Part shown: positions 1 to 7,570 of the stretch, one piece after another
How the letters are laid out: the number at the start of each line of letters is the position of its first letter
Numbering within the stretch: the stretch's first letter is position 1
NCBI GenBank assembly: GCA_020062425.1
Contig: JAGUWJ010000168.1
Location: 1-39,017 of the forward strand
From: Actinomycetota bacterium
GTDB lineage: Bacteria; Actinomycetota; Geothermincolia; Fen-727; Anoxymicrobiaceae
Direction of reading: 5' to 3'
DNA: 39,017 nt
Notes under the pieces: model-generated
What the model saw: only the letters and a program-made list of their open reading frames with translations
Told to the model about the DNA's origin: nothing
Databases searched by the model: none
Program-made: the position numbers and the translations under genes

Positions 1-163
1 AGGGACCGCGGCGGTTACGCGTGTCCTCATCGAGACGTCGGACGGCGAGAAGACCTGGGGCACCATAGGGGTCAGCGAGAACATCATCGAAGCCAGCTGG
101 GAAGCGCTGGTCGACAGTCTGGAGTACGGGCTCGCGCACAAGAGGCAGCAGCCACACGAGTGA
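1..163 (+). CDS. C-terminal end of (R)-citramalate synthase / 2-isopropylmalate synthase family protein (partial)
   Basis: The frame is open from base 2 to a TGA at 161-163 and encodes the last 53 residues of a protein that begins outside the window. The tail contains [20 protein letters not shown], which matches what I know of the end of the LeuA-type regulatory domain in CimA-like citramalate synthases (a TWGTVGVSxNIIEASW pattern). In that family the domain binds the feedback inhibitor (isoleucine or leucine), and the enzyme condenses acetyl-CoA with pyruvate or 2-oxoisovalerate. The catalytic TIM barrel is not visible, so citramalate and isopropylmalate synthase cannot be fully separated; the CimA-type tail favours the former. 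The next gene starts 12 bases downstream on the same strand. Confidence 0.8.
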   Translation, partial: GTAAVTRVLIETSDGEKTWGTIGVSENIIEASWEALVDSLEYGLAHKRQQPHE

Positions 164-175
164 GGGGGATGATGG

Positions 176-943
176 ATGCGGCTGGTCAGGTTCATGGCGG
201 AAGGCTGCACCGGCTACGGGGTCTACCGGGAGGACGGGGTCTATCCCGTCTCCTGGGAGCCTTACGACTACCTGGTCGACACCGTGGAGATAGTGGAGCC
301 CGGTTCGGTGACTTTCCTGTCCCCGGTCGTCCCATCCAAGATCATCTGTGTGGGGCTCAACTATTCAGACCATGCCGAAGAGCTGGGGATGGAAGTCCCC
401 GCTGAGCCTGTCCTGTTCATGAAAGGGTCCAACACGGTCCTTGACCCCGGCGGAGTCGTGCTGTATCCGGAACAATCGGGGCGGGTCGATTACGAGGGTG
501 AACTGGCGGTGGTGATGGGAAGCGAGACGCGCTCGGTGAGCGAAGGGGAAGCGCTCTCGCACGTGCTGGGGTATACCTGCGGCCTGGACATGACCGCGAG
601 GGACCTGCAGGCCCGCGACGGGCAGTGGACCAGGGCCAAGAACTTCGATACTTTCTGCCCTCTGGGGCCGTGGGTGGAAACCGAGGTGGACCCCTCCGAC
701 CTTGAGATAACCTGTCGCAGGAACGGTGAGGTCGTGCAGTCATCGCGGACCTCGCGGATGGTGTTCGCTGTGCCCGCACTTGTCTCGTTCATCTCGAATG
801 TTATGACGCTTTATTCTGGTGATATCATTATGACCGGCACACCGCCCGGTGTGGGCGAGGTGTCGCGCGGTGACAGGCTGGAAGTGACCATAGAGGGGAT
901 AGGAGCGCTCGAATGCAGCATAGAGGGAAGCGCCTGGACCTGA
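176..943 (+). CDS. Fumarylacetoacetate hydrolase (FAH) family protein
   Basis: The 255-residue protein has the FAH C-terminal fold signature. There is an ICVGLNYSDHAEE segment (about 57-69), metal-ligand acidic residues in DYEGELAVVMG (E107, E109), the GYTCGLDMTARDLQ segment with D138, and KNFDTFCPLGPW. The family binds Mg2+ or Mn2+ and cleaves or isomerises acylpyruvates and related 2-hydroxy-dienoates (HpcE/HpaG, oxaloacetate tautomerase or decarboxylase). The sequence alone does not fix the substrate. The ATG at 176 follows a GAGGGGG ribosome site (162-168). Co-orientation with the upstream synthase suggests one transcript but no shared pathway is evident. The length is typical of single-domain family members. 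Confidence 0.88.
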   Translation: MRLVRFMAEGCTGYGVYREDGVYPVSWEPYDYLVDTVEIVEPGSVTFLSPVVPSKIICVGLNYSDHAEELGMEVPAEPVLFMKGSNTVLDPGGVVLYPEQSGRVDYEGELAVVMGSETRSVSEGEALSHVLGYTCGLDMTARDLQARDGQWTRAKNFDTFCPLGPWVETEVDPSDLEITCRRNGEVVQSSRTSRMVFAVPALVSFISNVMTLYSGDIIMTGTPPGVGEVSRGDRLEVTIEGIGALECSIEGSAWT

Positions 944-963
944 TGCCCCGCGGCGAGGGGCAC

Positions 964-2121
964 ATGGGTGACACCATACTCAAGACCGACGGTTTCGAGA
1001 TTCTCAAGCACGCTCTCACATATGTGCGGTACAACAGCTTCCTGTGGCCGCTCGCCTTCGTCATAGCGCTTGCCGGTGGTGGTGCCCAGGGCTTCAGTCT
1101 CTGGGTGCAGAGCCCCGTCTACAGGGGTTTCACCGGCTACTCGCCCGTGCACCTGGTGGGAGATCGCATAGTTGATTACGCGGAGGGAAACCCGTACTTC
1201 TGGGTGCTGTTCATCGCGGCCGGTGTAATTGTAGCGCTTGCGGTGATAGCTTTCGGGGTGATCGCTCAGGCCGCCGCGGTGGGAGGCGTTGCCGACATAG
1301 ACTCGTTCAGTGAGGGGAGGCTCAAGAGGTCCTGGCGCGACGGGCTGGACGCCTTCCCCAGGGCTTTCAAGCTGACCCTGGGATACCTGGTGCTGATGGT
1401 CCTGCTGGCGTTCCCGTCATTCCTGCTCTTCTGGCTGATGCCCGACAGCGACTCGATATTTCTCCTGCTGGCAGGGCTGCTCCTGGGGGGAGCTTTCGTC
1501 CTCATAGGCGCCGTTCTCATGGCTGTGGTGGAATTTGCCTTCAGGTACCTCGTGCTGCAAGGCACCAGGGTCGTCGAATCGGTGAGAATGTCCGTCGCCA
1601 CCTGCAGGAAGTACTGGAGAGAGGTCCTGGTAACGTACCTGTACGTGCTTATCATCAACATCGCTGCGGGATTCGGAATAGTCATTCTGATGGCGGTGAT
1701 AGGCTCACCCCTGGTGTGGATCTTCGAGAAGACCACAGAGAATCACAATCCGTTCCTAATCGCGGTCAGCATACTGGTATTCTTTGTCGCGTGGGCGCTG
1801 TCGGCGGCCCTTCTGGGAGTCTTTGCCATCACCGCGAGCGCCGTCTGGACGCTGACCTTCATCGACCTGCAGACGGCGATGCATACCTCCGACCAGTTCG
1901 AAAGGCTTCGCATGCCTGCACGGCCTCCGCTCGACAGCGTACCGGCGGGGGTGCCCGGGTTGGCCTCAGCCATGAGGCAGGGTACCGGGCCGTCGCCGAT
2001 CGGATCGCCAGCACCGGCCTGGAAAGCCGCTCCCAAGAAGTCAAAGGGCATCCTGGGTACAATAGGGGTGCTGCTTCTCCTCCCGATAGCCAGATTCTTC
2101 AAGCCCAAGCAGAAGGACTGA
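964..2121 (+). CDS. Polytopic membrane protein of unknown function
   Basis: The protein is about 385 residues with roughly six hydrophobic segments (near residues 28-42, 82-107, 140-158, 166-190, 220-248 and 265-295). A Pro/Ala/Ser-rich region and a short hydrophobic, basic C-terminus (ending KPKQKD) follow. The layout recalls the broad membrane domain seen in glycerophosphodiester phosphodiesterase-associated and DUF-type proteins, but I see no catalytic motif and assign no function. The ATG at 964 is chosen because GGCGAGGGG lies just upstream (950-958). An in-frame ATG at 943, overlapping the FAH stop, is the alternative. The gene probably shares a transcript with the FAH gene. Confidence 0.75.
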   Translation: MGDTILKTDGFEILKHALTYVRYNSFLWPLAFVIALAGGGAQGFSLWVQSPVYRGFTGYSPVHLVGDRIVDYAEGNPYFWVLFIAAGVIVALAVIAFGVIAQAAAVGGVADIDSFSEGRLKRSWRDGLDAFPRAFKLTLGYLVLMVLLAFPSFLLFWLMPDSDSIFLLLAGLLLGGAFVLIGAVLMAVVEFAFRYLVLQGTRVVESVRMSVATCRKYWREVLVTYLYVLIINIAAGFGIVILMAVIGSPLVWIFEKTTENHNPFLIAVSILVFFVAWALSAALLGVFAITASAVWTLTFIDLQTAMHTSDQFERLRMPARPPLDSVPAGVPGLASAMRQGTGPSPIGSPAPAWKAAPKKSKGILGTIGVLLLLPIARFFKPKQKD

Positions 2122-2221
2122 ACGCAACAAACGGGGTCAGTCCCGGATTGTGTCCTTTCGCTCGCACTCGGGCGCGCGGTGACCCCACACGTAAGGCGTC
2201 GGCTCCGCCGCACCAGTGGCT

Positions 2222-2240
2222 CAGGGGTTTAAATCCCTAA
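2222..2240 (+). repeat. Inverted near-copy of the tRNA-Glu T arm
   Basis: Plus-strand CAGGGGTTTAAATCCCTA closely matches the T arm of the adjacent minus-strand tRNA-Glu (CAGGGGTTCAAATCCCCTA, 2260-2278 complement). One base is substituted and one deleted. The two copies face each other about 20 bases apart. The upstream bases do not fold into a full tRNA, so this is a fragment, a relic or a 3'-trailer hairpin element, not a gene. Confidence 0.6.
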
Positions 2241-2250
2241 AGAAAGAGTG

Positions 2251-2328
2251 TGGTGGCGCATAGGGGATTTGAACCCCTGTTACCGCCTTGAGAGGGCGGC
2301 GTCCTAAACCTGACTAGACGAATGCGCC
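2251..2328 (-). tRNA. tRNA-Glu (anticodon CUC)
   Basis: Read on the minus strand, the acceptor GGCGCAT (2328-2322) pairs with ATGCGCC (2261-2255), followed by discriminator A and an encoded CCA (2253-2251). The anticodon stem CCGCC/GGCGG encloses loop CTCTCAA with anticodon CUC (2290-2292). The T arm is CAGGGGTTCAAATCCCCTA. It reads GAG codons, which are abundant in this GC-rich window. It has its own candidate promoter at 2376-2404. Confidence 0.95.
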
Positions 2329-2375
2329 ATGTATTACGCGTGCCGCCCGGCCCGCGCCGGGTCCACCACTCGCGC

Positions 2376-2404
2376 ATGATAGCAGAACCGCGCGCTTCAT
2401 ACAA
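2376..2404 (-). promoter_or_regulatory. Candidate promoter of tRNA-Glu
   Basis: On the minus strand a TTGTAT -35 box (2404-2399), a 17-bp spacer and a TATCAT -10 box (2381-2376) lie about 50 bases ahead of the tRNA. The same -10 hexamer occurs ahead of tRNA-Gln. Confidence 0.5.
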
Positions 2405-2405
2405 A

Positions 2406-2433
2406 CGCCCGTCTCACAACGACTGAGAGGGCG
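2406..2433 (-). terminator. Candidate intrinsic terminator after tRNA-Gln
   Basis: On the minus strand CGCCC-TCTCA pairs with TGAGA-(C)-GGGCG around a 7-base loop (10 bp with one bulged C). TTTGT follows. It sits 16 bases past the tRNA-Gln 3' end and just before the tRNA-Glu promoter, so the two tRNAs are probably separate transcripts. The U tract is short. Confidence 0.5.
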
Positions 2434-2449
2434 CTTTCAATAAAATAAA

Positions 2450-2523
2450 TGGCTGGGGGAGAAGGATTCGAACCCTCGCTACCTGAGCCAGAGTCAGGTG
2501 TCCTACCACTAGACGATCCCCCA
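2450..2523 (-). tRNA. tRNA-Gln (anticodon CUG)
   Basis: Read on the minus strand, TGGGGGA (2523-2517) pairs with TCCCCCA (2460-2454). Discriminator G and an encoded CCA (2452-2450) follow. The anticodon stem CCTGA/TCAGG holds loop CTCTGGC with anticodon CUG (2489-2491), which reads CAG. The T arm is GAGGGTTCGAATCCTTC. The U1:A72 start of the acceptor is usual for bacterial tRNA-Gln. Confidence 0.95.
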
Positions 2524-2536
2524 GCGGCTAAGAGTG

Positions 2537-2565
2537 ATGATACAAAATGCGCACTGATCCCACAA
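2537..2565 (-). promoter_or_regulatory. Candidate promoter of tRNA-Gln
   Basis: On the minus strand TTGTGG (2565-2560), a 17-bp spacer and TATCAT (2542-2537) place a start point about 7 bases ahead of the tRNA. It lies in the short gap after the hydrolase stop codon. Confidence 0.55.
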
Positions 2566-2574
2566 GCGCGGCAC

Positions 2575-3363
2575 TCACAGTGTGTTCTCGAACCATTCCC
2601 GCACCATGGACTCGCGCCCGCCAAGTTCGGCGTGCCAGACACCGGGCACGATGAAGGTCTCCGAGGGTGGGGACACCGATTGAGCGAAACGCTCGATATC
2701 TTCAGGCGGAAACACCTCCCACTCCCCGAAGATGAGGAACTTGGGGATGGGTGGAAGGTCATCGGCCACATCTTCAGGGCCCAGGTTCGGCCCAGGCTTA
2801 GGGGTCCTGTCCACTCGCATGCCGAGCAGCCGAAGGACCGCGCTGTCTATGAGGGGGCGGTCGAACCAGTCGCCGAACTCTACCATGCGTGGCGGGCAAC
2901 CGATGGACACGAACGAGTCGAAGACGGGCTTCCGCGCGGCCAGCAGGAAGCCTGCGGCCGCCCCAATTGAGTAACCCGTAACCCCTATCCTCTCGAAGCC
3001 GAGACTACGCACGTGTTCCACGACCGCCTCCAGATCCTGGGAGGGCTTGTCGAAGCGAAGTGGGCAGCGCCCGCTGCTCCGGCCGTGCCCCCGGAAGTCG
3101 AACATGAACACGGTGAAACCGGGCATCAGCTCGCGCGCCATGTTGACCATCCAGTGCTGGTAAGACCTTCCTATGGCCGCGTGGGCGAGTACTACCGCTT
3201 TCCGGGAAGAGCCGCCTTCGATGCGTGTGCAGAAGAGATCGACCCCGTCGGTGGAGCGGACCTTGAAGGTCGTGTGAGGCACGCCGCGCAGGCGCCTGCT
3301 CCTCATCAGCTCCTTGAGGGCGGGCTTCAACACAGCCAGAGCCTGCCTGTCACGCTCTCTCAT
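2575..3363 (-). CDS. Alpha/beta hydrolase (serine aminopeptidase/S33-like)
   Basis: The 262-residue protein has the core alpha/beta-hydrolase motifs. The strand LAHAAIGRSYQHW (about 59-71) gives the oxyanion hole, FDFRGHGRSSG follows, and GYSIG (130-134) has nucleophile Ser132. A late His sits in PGVWHAELG (H244), and a candidate acid is near FGEWEVFPPED (about 212-222). There is no signal peptide or membrane segment, so it is probably a cytoplasmic esterase or peptidase-like enzyme of unknown substrate. The ATG at 3363 is preferred because GGAGGTGA is optimally spaced; an in-frame TTG three bases earlier is the alternative. The next features downstream on this strand are the two tRNA genes. 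Confidence 0.85.
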   Translation of the reverse strand: MRERDRQALAVLKPALKELMRSRRLRGVPHTTFKVRSTDGVDLFCTRIEGGSSRKAVVLAHAAIGRSYQHWMVNMARELMPGFTVFMFDFRGHGRSSGRCPLRFDKPSQDLEAVVEHVRSLGFERIGVTGYSIGAAAGFLLAARKPVFDSFVSIGCPPRMVEFGDWFDRPLIDSAVLRLLGMRVDRTPKPGPNLGPEDVADDLPPIPKFLIFGEWEVFPPEDIERFAQSVSPPSETFIVPGVWHAELGGRESMVREWFENTL

Positions 3364-3384
3364 CAATGCCTCACCTCCGAGTAG

Positions 3385-3390
3385 TATAAT
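3385..3390 (+). promoter_or_regulatory. Candidate -10 box in the divergent hydrolase / small-protein gap
   Basis: A perfect TATAAT lies 18 bases ahead of the GTG at 3409. No good -35 is visible at 16-18 bp. The opposite strand offers TATACT in the same place, so the 45-base gap may hold back-to-back promoters. Confidence 0.35.
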
Positions 3391-3408
3391 CGAGTGTGAG
3401 GTGACGTC

Positions 3409-3588
3409 GTGAGGAACAGGACTCGGAAGCGAGGAATATACCAGGGGATAAGGAAGCGGATTCCCGCCCCTACGAGGGTCGAGCGCGACCGGCGCGAACA
3501 GCTCAGAGAAAAAGAGGACGAGAAGGAGATGGGGGAGGAGAGCGCGTCGCGCCGCGACAGAGAGCAGAACGGGGAAGCGGAACGATGA
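3409..3588 (+). CDS. Small, highly charged hypothetical protein (59 aa)
   Basis: The GTG at 3409 is preceded by AGGTGA at suitable spacing. The frame runs 59 codons to a TGA at 3586-3588 that overlaps the ATG of the cupin gene as ATGA. The N-terminus is basic (VRNRTRKRGIYQGIRKR), and the rest is rich in Arg, Glu, Asp and Gln and is probably disordered or helical. I recognise no family. The ribosome site, the ATGA coupling and the promoter-like TATAAT upstream favour a real gene. The low-complexity composition is the main caution. Confidence 0.5.
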   Translation: MRNRTRKRGIYQGIRKRIPAPTRVERDRREQLREKEDEKEMGEESASRRDREQNGEAER

Positions 3589-3908
3589 TACTGGAAAAGT
3601 CGTGGGGAGTGATAAGAGAGTACGTGCTGAACCAGGTCTGCACGGTGAGGATACTGGAGATGACCGCCGGCCAGTCCACCAGCGTGCACTACCACCGGCT
3701 CCGCGACGACATGTGGATTATCCTGGACGACGGCCTCGAAGTTGAGGTGGACGAAAAGCGTTATTTCCCTACCGCGGGGGACGAGTTCGTGATAAAGGCC
3801 GGAGTGCCCCACCGTATATTCGCCGGTGAGACAGGCGGAAGGGTGCTAGAGATAGACTTCGGCTTTACGACTGAGGACGACATCCTTCAGATCGAGTTCG
3901 AAGAATAG
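3585..3908 (+). CDS. Small cupin-domain protein (cupin_2 / mannose-6-phosphate isomerase type-II-like)
   Basis: The 107-residue single cupin has motif 1 STSVHYHRLRDDMWIILDDG (31-50) with metal-ligand candidates H35 and H37. Motif 2 is GDEFVIKAGVPHRIFA (65-80) with H76. The VHYHRLRDDMW arrangement resembles the cupin tail of type-II mannose-6-phosphate isomerase/GMP proteins and stand-alone sugar-binding cupins. Without a partner enzyme the substrate is unknown. The gene starts inside the stop codon of the small charged protein, so the two are probably translationally coupled. It ends 20 bases short of the convergent hyuB gene. It is probably cytoplasmic and metal-binding. Confidence 0.8.
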   Translation: MILEKSWGVIREYVLNQVCTVRILEMTAGQSTSVHYHRLRDDMWIILDDGLEVEVDEKRYFPTAGDEFVIKAGVPHRIFAGETGGRVLEIDFGFTTEDDILQIEFEE

Positions 3909-3928
3909 AAGAGAGTTTGCTGGCTCTT

Positions 3929-5488
3929 TCAGGCAAGATGCCCACCCCAGCCGCCTCCGCCAGGTGTGAGGATCCTTATTACGTCGCCGCTGTTGACGCT
4001 GAAAGTGATCTTTGATGAAAGCTTTCTACGATTTCCTTCAGAGATGAGGTAATCGCGGCCCTGCTTCCCCGGTGCACCACCGGAAAGCCCCCATGGCCCG
4101 GTCTTCCTGCGATCGCCCATCACCGTCACAGTACAGTCTTCCAGCACCTCCAGCGCCCGGTCGAGCCCGTCGCCTCCGCGGTGAGCCCCGCTTCCACCGG
4201 AGCCGCGCCGTATCCTGTAGTGCAGCACCCGTAACGGGTAGGAGCATTCCAACGCTTCGATGGGTGTGTTCAGGGTGTTCGTCATGTGTGCCTGGGTCGC
4301 GCTGGCTCCAGCGAAAGCGGGGCCGCCGCCGGCACCTCCCGCTATGGTCTCGTAGTACGAGAACGGGTAAGGGCCTGACGCTCGCCCGATGGAGAGGTTG
4401 CTCATGGTTCCGTAGCTGGCGGCCGGCATCAGTTCCGGTAGAGCGTCCGAGAGAGCGCCGAGCAGGGCGTCCACGATCCTCTGAGAGGTCTCGATGTTTC
4501 CCCCGCAGACCGGCCGGGGTCTCTTCGCCGCCACAAGGCAGCCTTCGGGCACGAAGACCTCGATGGGCCTGAAGGCGCCGTCGTTGGCGGGAATGTCCCC
4601 TCCGGTGATACAGCGGAAGACATAGTAGGTCGCGGAAAGCGTGACGGACAACGGGCAGTTGAACGGACCCTCCACTGCGGGGGAGGTGCCGGTGAAATCG
4701 ACCAGTACGCTACCTGACTTGACGCTGACCTTCACCTTGACGGGGACAGGCTCGTCAGAGAAGCCGTCGTTGTCGAGGTGGTCGGTGAAAGCGTAATCGC
4801 CCCGCGGGATCCGGGATATGGCAAGGCGGGTCAGTTCCTCCGAGTAATCCATGAGGTCTGAGTATCCACGGATAAGCGCACCGGTCCCAAGCCTTTCAGC
4901 GAGAGCGAGGAGCCTATGCTCGCCTACGGAGTGGGCCCCGATCTGTGCGGCGATGTCACCGGACCTCTCTTCCGGGGTCCTGGAGTTGCGGCATATCAGG
5001 TCCACCACTCCCTGCTCGGGGTCACCATGTCTGCGTATGAGCACGGGGGGAAGGATAAGTCCCTCCTGGAAGATGTCGCTAGAGAGGGCGAGAGAACCGG
5101 GCGCCAGCCCACCCACGTCCGAGTGGTGGGCGCGGCTCGCCAGAAAACCGACCAGTCGGCGACCCTTGAAAGCGGGTGAGACCATCGAGATGTCGGGGAG
5201 GTGCGTGCCGCCTGAATACGGGTCGTTGAGAACGGCCACGTCGCCGGGCTTGAGGTTGAAGCGGTCGAGTACCGCCCGAACGGTCTCTGGCATCGCGCCG
5301 AGGTGCACCGGTATGTGCTCGGCCTGCGCCGCCAGCTTTCCTTCCGGGTCGAAAACGGCGCAGGAGTGGTCTTTTCGCTCCTTGATGTTGGGTGAGTAGG
5401 CGGAGTGGTGGAGCGCGGCGCCCATCTCCTCCGCGACGGCTGAGACCTGGTTCCGGAAGACCTCGAGGGTAAAGGCGCCGGCCCTCAT
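3929..5488 (-). CDS. hyuB: Hydantoinase B / 5-oxoprolinase beta-type subunit (HyuB family)
   Basis: The 519-residue protein matches the HyuB family along its length. It begins with FRNQVSAVAEEMGAALHHSAYSPNIKERKDHSCAVFD, then AAQAEHIPVHLGAMPETV, then the hallmark GDVAVLNDPYSGGTHLPDI, and ends GDVIRILTPGGGGWG. The family forms ATP-dependent amidohydrolases or carboxylases with HyuA that open cyclic imides (N-methylhydantoin, 5-oxoproline) or carboxylate ketones. The substrate cannot be read from sequence. It overlaps the upstream hyuA by 4 bases (ATGA), which implies coupled translation and a 1:1 complex. The length is normal for the family and no truncation is seen. Confidence 0.93.
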   Translation of the reverse strand: MRAGAFTLEVFRNQVSAVAEEMGAALHHSAYSPNIKERKDHSCAVFDPEGKLAAQAEHIPVHLGAMPETVRAVLDRFNLKPGDVAVLNDPYSGGTHLPDISMVSPAFKGRRLVGFLASRAHHSDVGGLAPGSLALSSDIFQEGLILPPVLIRRHGDPEQGVVDLICRNSRTPEERSGDIAAQIGAHSVGEHRLLALAERLGTGALIRGYSDLMDYSEELTRLAISRIPRGDYAFTDHLDNDGFSDEPVPVKVKVSVKSGSVLVDFTGTSPAVEGPFNCPLSVTLSATYYVFRCITGGDIPANDGAFRPIEVFVPEGCLVAAKRPRPVCGGNIETSQRIVDALLGALSDALPELMPAASYGTMSNLSIGRASGPYPFSYYETIAGGAGGGPAFAGASATQAHMTNTLNTPIEALECSYPLRVLHYRIRRGSGGSGAHRGGDGLDRALEVLEDCTVTVMGDRRKTGPWGLSGGAPGKQGRDYLISEGNRRKLSSKITFSVNSGDVIRILTPGGGGWGGHLA

Positions 5489-7491
5489 GAGGAAGCCTCC
5501 AGCTCCAGGTTGCCCATCATATCGACAGAGGCGCGCCAGCCCGGAGGTACCACGGTGGTGGTGTCATCCTGCACGATGAGGGCGGGCCCGGAGACGGGTC
5601 TCGAGGGGACGATATCCCATCTCGAGTAGACACGACCGGTGCAAGGGCGGCCGTCAAAATGCATCTCCTTTTCCGCGAGGGGCTCGCCTCGGCTTTGGAC
5701 GGTGGGAGGGGAGGCCTGAAGAGGTGACTCCTGGCGCGGGGCCCGGCAGCTGAGGCGCATGTTGACCACTTCTATCTCTTGATCGGGTCGAGAGTAGCCG
5801 AACTCGCTCGCGAACGCCTGCTCGAAATGAACGCGTATCTCCTGGAGATCCATGCGTGGGGCGGGGACGGAGACCTCGTGCGACTGCCCGCGGTAACGCA
5901 TGTCGAGGCTGGTGCGGAAACTGAGGACGCCCTTGAAGCCCTCTTTGCGCATCTCTGTCGTCGCCTGCGAGCGGAGTTCTTCGAGAGAACGCGACAGCGC
6001 TCCGACGCTTTTTTCGTCCAGCACGCACAGGATCGATCGGGTATGGTCGCGTCCGGGTTCGGCCAGCAGCATGCCCACGCTGGAGAAGAGCCCGGGGTGG
6101 ACGGGCACTATGACCCGAGGCATCTCGAGCCTCTGGGCAAGCTCGCAGGCGTGCATGGGCCCCGCGCCGCCGAAGGCTATGAGAGCGCAATCACGGGGGT
6201 CGTGCCCGCGCTCTAGGCTTATCTTCTTGACCGCACCCTCAGTGTGTGAAAGGGCTATCTCGAGAATTGCTTCGGCGACTTTGACCGCGTTGCGCCCGTA
6301 GGCGAGTTCCTTAAGCGCTCCTGCGCTGCGGTCGGGGAAGAGAGGCATGGTCCCTCCCAGGAACCACGCCGGTTCGAGCCTTCCCAGGGAGACGTTGGCG
6401 TCAGTCACAGTCGGGGACTTTCCCCTTCCGTAGCAGGCGGGTCCCGGATCGGCTCCGGCGCTTTCCGGACCGACCTTGAGTACCCCCGCCCGGTCAAGGA
6501 AAGCAATAGAGCCGCCGCCGGCCCCGATGGTGTGGATGTCAACCATGGGGAGAGCGACCGGAAGACCGCTTATGCGAGTGTCCCTGGTGATGGTAAGACC
6601 CTGGTCGATAAGAGAGACGTCGGTCGAGGTTCCACCCATGTCGAAGCTCACGGCCTTGTCGATTCCCAGGGAACCGGCGAGCCATCGAGCAGCAATCGCG
6701 CCACCGGCAGGGCCGCTCAGAATAAGGTCGGCTGGTCGGCTGCGAGCCAGCCGTGCCGAAACGGTGCCACCTGCGGAGTGCATGAGCCGAAGGCCGCCTC
6801 TCTTTCCGCCGTCTCTCAGCGAAGATTCGAGACGGTCCAGGTATTCCCCCATAACGGGAGCTATATAGGCGTTTATCAATGTGGTGGAGGCGCGCTCGTA
6901 CTCACGGTATTCTGGCAGGATCCGGCACGACAGCGACGTCTCGATGCCCAGGGCGGCGAGCTCTTCTGAGATCATCTCCTCGTGCTCTGGACGCTCGAAG
7001 GAGAAGAGCAGGCATACCGCCGCGGAACGGGCACCGCTCCGCGCGACGGCTCGTGACAGCTCGCGGGCGTCTTTCCTGGTGAGTTCTTTCAGGACCGTGC
7101 CCCCTGCGGTTACGCGCTCGGGGGCTTCAAAGCGGAGAGGCTTTCCCGCCAGCGGCCGAGGTTTGGTAACGGCGAGCGTGTACAGGTCAGGCCGTTCCTG
7201 TCTGCCTATCTCTATGATGTCCGAGAAACCTTCCGTACCGATGAACGCGGTGCGGGAACCCTTCCTCTCGAGGATGGCATTAGTAGCCACAGTAGAGCCG
7301 TGAACCACGGTTGCGCCGGAGGCTCCAGCTCCGCTGATGGCATCAAGGACGCCTTTTTCCGGTTCGTGGGGTGTGGATGGGACCTTCAGGGCGGTCAGCC
7401 CTGCGGTGTGTACGGCTATGAGGTCGGTGATCGTCCCGCCTACGTCAACCGCGACGAGCGAAATATCGCCTCCGCGAACATCCTCGATCAA
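5485..7491 (-). CDS. hyuA: Hydantoinase A / 5-oxoprolinase alpha-type subunit (HyuA family)
   Basis: The protein is about 668 residues of the actin-like ATPase HyuA family. Phosphate-1 motif VDVGGTITDL lies at 15-24, VHGSTVATNAILERKG at 63-78, the second glycine-rich loop FDMGGTSTDVSLI at about 283-295, then the GAGGGSIA loop, DPGPACYGRG and FGGAGPMHA. In the family this subunit uses ATP to activate the substrate for hydrolysis by HyuB. No ATG or GTG lies near the conserved N-terminus. The TTG at 7491, about ten bases after AGGA, is the best start; an upstream extension has no family similarity. A TATAAT (7530-7525) lies ahead of it. Subtype (hydantoin, oxoproline, acetone or acetophenone) is undetermined. 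Confidence 0.92.
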   Translation of the reverse strand: MIEDVRGGDISLVAVDVGGTITDLIAVHTAGLTALKVPSTPHEPEKGVLDAISGAGASGATVVHGSTVATNAILERKGSRTAFIGTEGFSDIIEIGRQERPDLYTLAVTKPRPLAGKPLRFEAPERVTAGGTVLKELTRKDARELSRAVARSGARSAAVCLLFSFERPEHEEMISEELAALGIETSLSCRILPEYREYERASTTLINAYIAPVMGEYLDRLESSLRDGGKRGGLRLMHSAGGTVSARLARSRPADLILSGPAGGAIAARWLAGSLGIDKAVSFDMGGTSTDVSLIDQGLTITRDTRISGLPVALPMVDIHTIGAGGGSIAFLDRAGVLKVGPESAGADPGPACYGRGKSPTVTDANVSLGRLEPAWFLGGTMPLFPDRSAGALKELAYGRNAVKVAEAILEIALSHTEGAVKKISLERGHDPRDCALIAFGGAGPMHACELAQRLEMPRVIVPVHPGLFSSVGMLLAEPGRDHTRSILCVLDEKSVGALSRSLEELRSQATTEMRKEGFKGVLSFRTSLDMRYRGQSHEVSVPAPRMDLQEIRVHFEQAFASEFGYSRPDQEIEVVNMRLSCRAPRQESPLQASPPTVQSRGEPLAEKEMHFDGRPCTGRVYSRWDIVPSRPVSGPALIVQDDTTTVVPPGWRASVDMMGNLELEASS

Positions 7492-7524
7492 AGTGTCATT
7501 TTCCTTTCGTCTGGCCAGGTGGAT

Positions 7525-7530
7525 ATTATA
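7525..7530 (-). promoter_or_regulatory. Candidate -10 box for hyuAB
   Basis: A perfect TATAAT on the minus strand lies about 34 bases ahead of the TTG start of hyuA, within the divergent gap to the GGDEF-like gene. No convincing -35 box is visible. Confidence 0.4.
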
Positions 7531-7570
7531 GAATAGCTGCAAGCACCAGCGGAGCAAGGCGGGTGGGACA

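Noticed and set aside
2133-2186. GGGGTCA...TGACCCC inverted repeat after the membrane protein gene
   Set aside because: The arms are only 7 bp with a 40-base loop and no T tract, so it is too weak to call a terminator or repeat element.
2160-2245. A second complete tRNA on the plus strand
   Set aside because: Only the T-arm-like part folds. There is no matching acceptor stem, and the putative anticodon loop lacks U33.
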